Assembly (NCBI RefSeq): GCF_002743335.1
Contig: NZ_PDZB01000001.1
Coordinates: 124,001 to 188,000 of the forward strand
From: Sporosarcina sp. P32b
GTDB taxonomy: Bacteria > Bacillota > Bacilli > Bacillales_A > Planococcaceae
Direction of reading: 5' to 3'
Length of the DNA: 64,000 nt
Every line of letters begins with the position of its first letter. The first letter of the stretch is position 1. Under the pieces are notes generated by a model. It searched no databases, was not told the DNA's origin, and saw only the letters and a list, made by a program, of their open reading frames with translations. This document shows, in pieces, positions 57,975 to 64,000 of this stretch. The position numbers were made by a program, and so were the translations under genes.

Positions 57975-58664
57975 TTGCCAGAAGGAACAAATTCCACAAC
58001 AACGAAAAATGCAATTACAGATTCGATGTATTTAGTTAATAAGCAACGCGACCAGCGCAAGACTGGACCCGATACGATGGGGAAAGACGCATTTATGAAA
58101 ATCTTAATTGCTCAGATGGCAAACCAAGATCCAACCAACCCGATGAAGGATACCGAGTTTGTCGCTCAGATGGCACAGTTTTCATCATTGGAACAAACAA
58201 TGAATCTAGCAAAGGCGTTTGAGAAATTCGCAGATTCACAAAATCAGAGTCAGTTAATTCAGTACAATAGCTTTGTGGGAAAAGAAATACGTTGGCATGA
58301 AGTTTCAGATAAAAAAGGTGAAGACGATAAGCCGATTATTAATGAAGGTACTGGTGTTATACAGTCGATCAAGTATATTGACGGTTCGGTCATCTTCACG
58401 ATGGCGGATGGTAAGGAATTATCACCTGGAAATATTTCTGAAGTAATGGGGAACGGATCTACTTCAGGCTCGGGTGCAGGTGGTCAACCAAATAGTCTAG
58501 TTCAGGCGAGTATGCTGATTGGTAAGACGGTAGGCTATATGGAAGGCGAAGACGAACGTACAGGTAAAGTTGTATCAGTTACAAATAAAGAAGGTAGTCT
58601 TCATTACGTATTACAAGACGGTACAAAAATCGAAGGTAATCAATTTACAACTATTAGTGAATAA
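57975..58664 (+). CDS. flgD: Flagellar hook assembly (capping) protein FlgD
   Basis: 229 residues from a TTG start at 57975 after CTGGAGGTG. It is the cap under which hook subunits polymerise. The N-terminal signature is MGKDAFMKILIAQMANQDPTNP followed by MKDTEFVAQMAQFSSLEQ. A Ser/Gly-rich linker (near 158-172) separates it from the C-terminal domain (VGYMEGEDERTGKVVSV). Confidence 0.93.
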   Translation: MPEGTNSTTTKNAITDSMYLVNKQRDQRKTGPDTMGKDAFMKILIAQMANQDPTNPMKDTEFVAQMAQFSSLEQTMNLAKAFEKFADSQNQSQLIQYNSFVGKEIRWHEVSDKKGEDDKPIINEGTGVIQSIKYIDGSVIFTMADGKELSPGNISEVMGNGSTSGSGAGGQPNSLVQASMLIGKTVGYMEGEDERTGKVVSVTNKEGSLHYVLQDGTKIEGNQFTTISE

Positions 58665-58681
58665 TTGAATGGAGCGATGTC

Positions 58682-59053
58682 ATGAACAAGATCGATGCCC
58701 ATCGCATTCCATCACCGCCACTCATACGCCAAGGACAGATACCAGCACAATCAAAGCAGTCATTTCTTGAACACTTACAGCAAGCAACACAGCCAGAGAA
58801 ATTAAAGATTAGTAAACATGCTAACGACCGGATGCAAGAACGTGGAATTCAAATGACCGACGTAGAATGGGCGCGTATCTCAGAAAAAGTGGATGAGGCG
58901 AAAAGGAAGGGAATTCGTGACTCACTTGTGTTGACTGATCAAGCCGCACTCATAGTCAGTGCGAAAAACTCAACCGTCATCACCGCGATGAACCGCATGG
59001 AAGCGAAAGATCAACTGTTTACAAATATTGATGGCACGATATTACTCAGCTAA
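58682..59053 (+). CDS. Conserved flagellar-operon protein (TIGR02530-like)
   Basis: 123 residues. It has a conserved core LKISKHANDRMQERGIQMTDVEWARISE and KGIRDSLVLTDQAALIVSAKNSTVITAM. Small proteins of this kind are found between flgD and flgE in many Firmicutes flagellar operons, and I recall them as the TIGR02530 family. Function is not known to me; location suggests a part in hook assembly. GGAGCGATG lies before the ATG at 58682. An intercistronic hairpin follows. Confidence 0.82.
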   Translation: MNKIDAHRIPSPPLIRQGQIPAQSKQSFLEHLQQATQPEKLKISKHANDRMQERGIQMTDVEWARISEKVDEAKRKGIRDSLVLTDQAALIVSAKNSTVITAMNRMEAKDQLFTNIDGTILLS

Positions 59054-59083
59054 ATTCGGCAGGACCTTAACAGGATGCCAACC

Positions 59084-59109
59084 GCACCGTCGACTGAATG
59101 ACGCGGTGC
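59084..59109 (+). other. Intercistronic hairpin before flgE
   Basis: GCACCG (59084-59089) pairs with CGGTGC (59104-59109). It has no T-run after it, so it is not a terminator. It lies 30 bases before the flgE start and may stabilise or mark a processing site in the operon mRNA. Confidence 0.35.
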
Positions 59110-59138
59110 ACTCTAAAACCGAGAGGGGAAACTTTATT

Positions 59139-59936
59139 ATGATTCGCTCAATGTACTCAGGGATTTCTGGCCTAAAGAACTTCCAAACGAAACTAGATGT
59201 AATTGGTAACAATATTGCTAACGTAAATACGTACGGCTTTAAGAAAGGGCGTACGGTTTTTAAGGATTTGTATTCTCAGACTGTGGCGGGGGCTACTGGA
59301 CCCGGAGATACGAGAGGTGGAGTGAATCCTAAACAAGTGGGATTAGGTTCGCAAATAGCAGCTATTGATACAATGCACAGTCCGGGTTCTACACAATTCA
59401 CAGGAAACACTCTAGATTTAGCTATTGAAGGTGACGGTTTTTTTGTAGTTGAGGATGGAAATGGTGAAAAACTATATACTCGTGCAGGAAATTTTTATCT
59501 CGATAAAGATGGAAATATTGTGGATGGAGATGGAAGATATCTTTCGGCAGAGGGTGGGGGGCCTATCGAAGTTCCGCTAGAAGCGACATCACTTTCAATA
59601 GGGCAAGATGGAATAGTTAAATATGTACTGAATGGTGTTTTAGAGGGTGAAGATGTAGTGGCATTAGCAAAATTCTCAAATCCAGGTGGTTTAACAAAAA
59701 TAGGTGGCAACTTGTACCAGGAAAGTGCTAACTCAGGAGTTGCAGAAGATGGAACAGGGGCACCATTAGTAGATGGCCGTGGTGCTATCAAATCCGGCTC
59801 CCTAGAAATGTCCAACGTAGACCTATCCGAAGAATTCACAGAAATGATCGTTGCACAACGCGGTTTCCAAGCCAATACGCGGATCATTACTACGTCAGAT
59901 GAGATTTTACAAGAACTAGTAAACTTGAAGCGATAA
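59139..59936 (+). CDS. flgE: Flagellar hook protein FlgE (FlgG-like)
   Basis: 265 residues from ATG 59139 with AGAGGGGA upstream. The open frame extends back to 59028, but rod/hook proteins start at this MIRSMYSGISGLKNFQ. N-terminal DVIGNNIANVNTYGFKKGR and C-terminal NVDLSEEFTEMIVAQRGFQANTRIITTSDEILQ mark the FlgE/FlgG family. The short length matches the Bacillus hook protein, formerly called FlgG. It is distinguished from a rod protein by its place after flgD. Confidence 0.92.
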   Translation: MIRSMYSGISGLKNFQTKLDVIGNNIANVNTYGFKKGRTVFKDLYSQTVAGATGPGDTRGGVNPKQVGLGSQIAAIDTMHSPGSTQFTGNTLDLAIEGDGFFVVEDGNGEKLYTRAGNFYLDKDGNIVDGDGRYLSAEGGGPIEVPLEATSLSIGQDGIVKYVLNGVLEGEDVVALAKFSNPGGLTKIGGNLYQESANSGVAEDGTGAPLVDGRGAIKSGSLEMSNVDLSEEFTEMIVAQRGFQANTRIITTSDEILQELVNLKR

Positions 59937-59952
59937 CATAGCATAGTTTGAG

Positions 59953-59990
59953 AAGGAGGGTCGGGCCGGCCTTGGCCTGGCCCCTTACAT
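59953..59990 (+). promoter_or_regulatory. Shine-Dalgarno separated from the flbD start by a GC-rich hairpin
   Basis: AAGGAGGG (59953-59960) is followed by GGGCC-GGCC (59963-59971) pairing with GGCC-T-GGCCC (59974-59983), then CTTACAT and ATG 59991. Linear spacing is 30 bases, too long for initiation; with the hairpin folded it shrinks to about 9. No in-frame start codon lies between the two. Confidence 0.7.
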
Positions 59991-60215
59991 ATGATTAAAG
60001 TGACAAGATTGAATCGTACGACTTTCACGTTAAACGCATTGTACATAGAGAGAGTCGAGTCGTTTCCAGATACGACGATCACGTTGACGACTGGATCAAA
60101 GTATGTCGTTCTTGATTCAGCTGAAGAAGTAAATAACCGAATCATTGAATTTTATCAAGCGGTCCAGCTGCTATCCAATCCGCATATCCGGGGTGATGAA
60201 GAAGATGAAGAATAA
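59991..60215 (+). CDS. swrD: FlbD family flagellar protein (SwrD-like)
   Basis: 74 residues, the usual size. The family signature is MIKVTRLN, then FTLNALYIERVESFPDTTITL and TGSKYVVLDSAEEV. The B. subtilis homologue SwrD (YlzI) raises flagellar motor torque and is needed for swarming. An acidic C-terminus (EEDEE) overlaps the fliL start. Its translation signal is unusual (see 59953-59990). Confidence 0.9.
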   Translation: MIKVTRLNRTTFTLNALYIERVESFPDTTITLTTGSKYVVLDSAEEVNNRIIEFYQAVQLLSNPHIRGDEEDEE

Positions 60216-60636
60216 ATTATTGACGATTTCACTAATTATTTTAGTGAGTATTACATTAATCGGTGTCGTGGCGGTCGTATTGATATTGAATTTCAATAAA
60301 GACAGTGACGGAGAAGAAAAAGCACCTTCAATAGATGAAATAATTGAGTCGTCCGTAGATATGGAAGAAATCACAACGAACTTGTCTGGTCGTAATTTTG
60401 TCCGTGTGTCACTGAAAATCCAGACAGATAGTAAAAAGGCAGCAGAAGAATTGACAAAACGTGACTTTCAAGTGAAGAACCTAGCGATTCAAGAACTGTC
60501 TGAAATGACAGCGAAAGATCTTGAAGGAAAAGCGGGGAAACAGCAATTTGAAGATACCATAAAAGCAAAGCTGAACGAGCTAATGCAAGATGGTGAAATA
60601 CAGAAGGTGTATATTGTCTCTTATATCATCCAGTGA
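60205..60636 (+). CDS. fliL: Flagellar basal body-associated protein FliL
   Basis: 143 residues from ATG 60205 (ATG 60196 is the alternative; GGGGTG is better spaced for 60205). It is a single-pass membrane protein near the stator. A basic start is followed by a transmembrane helix (about 6-28), then an extracytoplasmic FliL domain (NFVRVSLKIQTDSKKAAEEL, IKAKLNELMQDGEIQKVYIV). It overlaps the end of the swrD gene. Confidence 0.93.
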   Translation: MKNKLLTISLIILVSITLIGVVAVVLILNFNKDSDGEEKAPSIDEIIESSVDMEEITTNLSGRNFVRVSLKIQTDSKKAAEELTKRDFQVKNLAIQELSEMTAKDLEGKAGKQQFEDTIKAKLNELMQDGEIQKVYIVSYIIQ

Positions 60637-60684
60637 CGGCTAAAATGATCTACTAGAGATGTATGTGCTATGGGAGGTGGGTCT

Positions 60685-61686
60685 ATGTCGGGAGACGTAT
60701 TGTCCCAAAATGAAATAGATGCGCTGCTGTCTGCTTTATCGACGGGTGAAATGTCAGCAGAAGAAATGAAGAAGGAAGAAGAAACAAGAAAAGTACGTGT
60801 CTATGACTTTAAGCGTGCACTTCGTTTCTCTAAAGACCAAATTCGAAGTTTGACTAGGATCCATGAAAACTTTGCTAGACTACTGACGACGTACTTCTCA
60901 GCGCAACTACGTACGTATGTACAAATTAATGTGATGTCGGTAGATCAGATTCCATTTGAAGAGTTCATTAGCTCGATACCCAATATGACATTGATCAATA
61001 TATTTGATGTATCCCCTCTTGAAGGGAATATTTTGATGGAAGTCAATCCGAATGTTGCCTATTCCATGTTGGAGCGACTCATGGGTGGCTTTGGATCGAG
61101 TTCAGGAAAAACGGATAATATGACAGAGATTGAAACGAAGATTTTGACAAATTTGTTTGAACGTTCGTTTGACAGCTTACGGGAAGCTTGGTCAGGGCTA
61201 ATTGATATAGATCCATATTTAACAGAGATGGAAGTCAATCCTCAGTTTCTTCAAATGATTTCACCTAACGAAACCGTAATCGTTATTTCATTTAATATTA
61301 TGATTGGTGAATCTAGCGGGATGATCAATATGTGTATCCCTCACGTTGTATTGGAACCAATTATTCCAAACCTCTCTGTGCAGTACTGGATGCAGACAAA
61401 TAAAAAAGAACCAACCGCTGAGCAAAGCATACAATTGGAAAGACGTATTAAAAATGCAACACTCCCTATAGTTGCTGACCTTGGGAAAGGCGAAATATCT
61501 ATTGAAGATTTCCTGCATTTGCAGCTTGGGGATGTAATTTCATTGAATACAAGTATTGAGGAGCCTTTAACGATCAGGATAGGAGATAAGCCTAAATTCA
61601 CAGCACAGCCAGGGAAGTTACGAAATCGTATGGCTGTTCAAATACTGGAAATATTGAATACGGGAGAGGATGACGATGATGAGTGA
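60685..61686 (+). CDS. fliM: Flagellar motor switch protein FliM
   Basis: 333 residues from ATG 60685; ATG 60670 lies before the GGGAGGTGGG ribosome-binding site. FliM forms the C ring and binds CheY-P. The CheY-binding N-terminal peptide GDVLSQNEIDALLSAL is at 3-18. The CheC-like middle domain follows, then the C-terminal FliN-like domain (about 250-325, with LGDVISLNTSIEEPLTIRIG). It overlaps fliY by a few codons. Confidence 0.95.
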   Translation: MSGDVLSQNEIDALLSALSTGEMSAEEMKKEEETRKVRVYDFKRALRFSKDQIRSLTRIHENFARLLTTYFSAQLRTYVQINVMSVDQIPFEEFISSIPNMTLINIFDVSPLEGNILMEVNPNVAYSMLERLMGGFGSSSGKTDNMTEIETKILTNLFERSFDSLREAWSGLIDIDPYLTEMEVNPQFLQMISPNETVIVISFNIMIGESSGMINMCIPHVVLEPIIPNLSVQYWMQTNKKEPTAEQSIQLERRIKNATLPIVADLGKGEISIEDFLHLQLGDVISLNTSIEEPLTIRIGDKPKFTAQPGKLRNRMAVQILEILNTGEDDDDE

Positions 61687-62857
61687 TAATATTCTCTCAC
61701 AGGAAGAAATTGAAGCGTTGTTACGGGGTGAAACATTAGAACCTGCCCAAGCAGATGAACCTGAACCTGAAACTATCGATATTAGTGATTACTTGACCGA
61801 AATGGAGCAAGATGCATTAGGTGAAGTAGGTAATATTTCATTCGGTAGTTCTGCAACTGCCCTTTCCGCTTTACTGGGACAAAAAGTAGAAATCACAACA
61901 CCCAAACTATCTCTGATCCAACGGGATAACTTGGAGGATGATTTCGTCCATCCGTATGTAGCCATCAAGGTTGAATATACAGAAGGATTAAGTGGTGTCA
62001 ATCTGTTAGTAATTAAACAAAGTGACGCGGCAATCATTGCAGACTTAATGCTTGGAGGCGACGGAACAGCTCCTAATCAAGAGTTAAGTGAAATCCATTT
62101 GAGTGCAGTACAAGAAGCAATGAATCAAATGATGGGGTCTTCAGCGACTTCGATGTCTACCATTTTTAATAAAAAAGTAGATATTTCACCGCCCACTATT
62201 GATTTAATGAATATACAAATAGATCAGGGAACCGAAAATATTCCAGCGCATAATTTATTAATCCGCGTGTCATTCAATTTGAAAGTTGGCGAATTGATTG
62301 ATTCTGATATTATGCAATTGTTCCCACTGGAGTTCGGTAAAAAATTGGTATCTACATTAATGGGAGAAGAAGAAGCGGCCACTATGACAGAAGTACCACC
62401 GAGTCCACCGGAACCCCAATATTCGGAACCTGAGCCTGCATATACACCGGATCCTGCGCCAATGCAACAACAGCAACCTGTATATCAAGCACCACCCATG
62501 CAACAAACTGCAGTACCACGTCAGACGCAAGCTCCAGTGCATGTCCAGCAAGCAGAGTTTGCGAGTTTCCAAGCGCCTACTTTGAATAAGGAAGAATCAA
62601 ATAATTTAAATTTACTACTTGATATACCACTTCAAGTAACAGTAGAATTAGGACGTACGAAGCGTTCTGTTAAAGAAATACTCGAAATGTCTGGTGGTTC
62701 CATTATTGAACTGGATAAATTGGCAGGGGAGCCTGTCGATATATTAGTCAATAATCGCTATATTGCAAAAGGGGAAGTAGTAGTCATTGACGAAAACTTC
62801 GGAGTCCGCATTACGGATATATTAAGTCAAATGGATCGATTAAACAATTTACGATAG
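61679..62857 (+). CDS. fliY: Flagellar motor switch phosphatase FliY
   Basis: 392 residues from ATG 61679 (ATG 61670 and 61676 are also in frame). FliY combines a CheC-like CheY-P phosphatase with a FliN C-ring domain. The N-terminal CheY-binding-like segment is NILSQEEIEALLRGE. Two phosphatase helices are seen: EQDALGEVGNISFGSSATAL and SAVQEAMNQMMGSSATSMS. A Pro/Gln-rich linker (about 235-300) leads to the FliN domain (LLLDIPLQVTVELGRTKRSV). Confidence 0.95.
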   Translation: MSDNILSQEEIEALLRGETLEPAQADEPEPETIDISDYLTEMEQDALGEVGNISFGSSATALSALLGQKVEITTPKLSLIQRDNLEDDFVHPYVAIKVEYTEGLSGVNLLVIKQSDAAIIADLMLGGDGTAPNQELSEIHLSAVQEAMNQMMGSSATSMSTIFNKKVDISPPTIDLMNIQIDQGTENIPAHNLLIRVSFNLKVGELIDSDIMQLFPLEFGKKLVSTLMGEEEAATMTEVPPSPPEPQYSEPEPAYTPDPAPMQQQQPVYQAPPMQQTAVPRQTQAPVHVQQAEFASFQAPTLNKEESNNLNLLLDIPLQVTVELGRTKRSVKEILEMSGGSIIELDKLAGEPVDILVNNRYIAKGEVVVIDENFGVRITDILSQMDRLNNLR

Positions 62858-62879
62858 AAGAAACTTGGAGGGAATATGA

Positions 62880-63242
62880 ATGGGAAAACGAATTTTAGTA
62901 GTAGATGACGCGGCATTTATGCGCATGATGATCAAGGATATCTTAACAAAGAATAATTATGAAGTAGTAGGAGAGGCAGCAGATGGTGCTCAAGCCATTG
63001 AAAAATATAATGAATTGAAACCAGACTTGGTTACAATGGATATTACGATGCCTGAAATGGATGGAATTGCAGCATTAAAAGCAATTAAAAGTACGCACCC
63101 ATCTGCGACCATCATCATGTGTTCTGCAATGGGGCAACAGGCAATGGTAATCGATGCGATCCAAGCAGGAGCAAAGGACTTTATCGTTAAACCATTCCAG
63201 GCTGACCGTGTGATTGAAGCAATCGACAAAGCGCTGAGCTAA
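62880..63242 (+). CDS. cheY: Chemotaxis response regulator CheY
   Basis: 120 residues. It is a single receiver domain. Acidic pocket Asp9 and Asp10, phosphorylated Asp54 (TMDITMPEMDG), Ser82 at the switch position and Lys104 in VKPF are all present. CheY-P binds FliM and, in Bacillus, promotes smooth swimming. TTGGAGGG lies before ATG 62880. Confidence 0.97.
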   Translation: MGKRILVVDDAAFMRMMIKDILTKNNYEVVGEAADGAQAIEKYNELKPDLVTMDITMPEMDGIAALKAIKSTHPSATIIMCSAMGQQAMVIDAIQAGAKDFIVKPFQADRVIEAIDKALS

Positions 63243-63251
63243 GAGCAGCAT

Positions 63252-63917
63252 ATGAATGTAAAACAAGTAACTCAGTATTTACTACTATTCGTTCTGTGCT
63301 TTACTATCACACCATTTGCACATGCAGAAACTGATCCTGATGTCAGCGTATCAGACTGTATTGGAAGAGATAAAGATTGCGAAGAGAAAGCTCCGGTTGC
63401 TGAGAATGATAATAAATTAGTGACAAATAATGAATTGGACGAACCTAAAGGACTTACAGCAAAAGATTACATAAGAACTCTTTTTGCTTTTGCATTTGTA
63501 ATTGGTTTGCTCGTGTGGTTACTACGCTTCATGAACAAACGCAATAGAAATTTCGACTCTAATCGACTTATGACGAATATGGGTGGTGTTCCGTTAGGTC
63601 AAAATAAGTCTATTCAACTAGTGAAAATGGGTAACCATTATTTCGTAGTAGGTGTTGGTGAAAATGTACAACTATTAAGAGAAATAGAAGATCCTGATGA
63701 AATTGCTGAACTACTTGCACGTTATGACCAAGGCAATGAAGTTCAAAAAGGTATACTTTCACAACTGTATACACGGTTTTTCTCAAAGGCTGAACACTCA
63801 CCATCAGAAGAAGCCACTTTCAGTCAATTGTTTTCTACCAAAATGGACGAAATCAAAACTGAGCGCAAAGAACAGTTAAAACGTTTAAATCGGAAGGAGA
63901 GCGACCGCGATGGTTGA
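63252..63917 (+). CDS. fliO: Flagellar export-gate protein FliO/FliZ
   Basis: 221 residues. A signal peptide (1-25, AHA cleavage site) leads to a short extracytoplasmic acidic segment with Cys36 and Cys43. A transmembrane helix (about 75-93, LFAFAFVIGLLVWLLRF) and a cytoplasmic FliO domain (MGGVPLGQNKSIQLVKMGNHYFVVGVGENVQLL) follow. FliO helps assemble the FliP/Q/R core. It overlaps fliP by eight bases. Confidence 0.9.
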   Translation: MNVKQVTQYLLLFVLCFTITPFAHAETDPDVSVSDCIGRDKDCEEKAPVAENDNKLVTNNELDEPKGLTAKDYIRTLFAFAFVIGLLVWLLRFMNKRNRNFDSNRLMTNMGGVPLGQNKSIQLVKMGNHYFVVGVGENVQLLREIEDPDEIAELLARYDQGNEVQKGILSQLYTRFFSKAEHSPSEEATFSQLFSTKMDEIKTERKEQLKRLNRKESDRDG

Positions 63918-64000
63918 TTTTCTGGACACGTTTTCCGACAGTGATCCCACCAATGTCTCTACTTCCATTAAGATGTTGCTATTACTAACGGTATTATCAC
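63910..64000 (+). CDS. fliP: Flagellar export protein FliP, N-terminal part (cut by window edge)
   Basis: 30 residues visible from ATG 63910, preceded by CGGAAGGAGAG. The segment FSDSDPTNVSTSIKMLLLLT matches the start of Bacillus FliP (FSSSDPENVSSTVKLLLLLT, from memory), a core channel subunit of the flagellar export gate. The rest lies beyond the window. Confidence 0.9.
   Translation, partial: MVDFLDTFSDSDPTNVSTSIKMLLLLTVLS

Noticed and set aside
59495-60145. Open frame of 216 codons on the - strand opposite flgE and the swrD gene
   Set aside because: Lies antisense to clear flagellar genes; Ser/Pro/Thr-rich shadow translation with no recognisable domain.

Overview
The window is chromosomal DNA from a low-GC, endospore-forming, flagellated Gram-positive (Bacillales). 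Gene content and order follow the Bacillus subtilis pyrE-to-fliP segment almost gene for gene. A SpoVM homologue points to a spore former. Protein flavour and local gene losses suggest Planococcaceae, perhaps Sporosarcina, but that genus assignment is inference. I see no prophage, insertion sequence, CRISPR array, tRNA or rRNA. Nearly all genes are on the + strand; only rqcH and rpmB are on the - strand.

Layout. 1-2.3 kb: 3' end of pyrE, convergent with rqcH. 2.3-15.1 kb: gmk-rpoZ, then coaBC-priA-def-fmt-rsmB-prpC-prkC-rsgA-rpe-thiN-spoVM, a tightly packed run with many 4-bp overlaps that ends in an intrinsic terminator. 15.2-20 kb: rpmB (-), yloU-fakA, recG. 19.9-23.6 kb: the FapR-controlled lipid cluster fapR-plsX-fabD-fabG plus acpP. 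23.6-31.4 kb: rnc-smc-ftsY, ylxM-ffh, rpsP-khpA (RNA processing, chromosome organisation, SRP targeting, ribosome). 31.4-38.1 kb: rimM-trmD, rplS, lepB, rbgA, rnhB and the flagellar-like pair ylqG-ylqH. 38.2-44.9 kb: sucCD, dprA, topA, trmFO. 45.1-48.9 kb: xerC-hslV-hslU-codY. 49.5-64.0 kb: the start of the fla/che operon, flgB to fliP, cut by the window end.

Most of this is conserved core genome, and I do not see a wholly new multi-gene system. The strongest anomaly is fliF, the flagellar MS-ring gene. Its reading frame is broken at a run of eight T residues (50857-50864), and a run of seven would restore one continuous FliF. This could be a phase-variation switch, a transcriptional-slippage site, a loss-of-function mutation or a sequencing error.

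Other departures from the family pattern: a SpoVM with a second, lysine-rich half; a GC-rich hairpin between the Shine-Dalgarno and start codon of the flbD/swrD gene; a tandem duplication inside YlqG; an HslV whose N-terminus lacks the usual residue-2 Ser/Thr; a dispersed-type palindromic element in the gmk leader where yicC and remA sit in B. subtilis; and no rlmN between rsmB and prpC.
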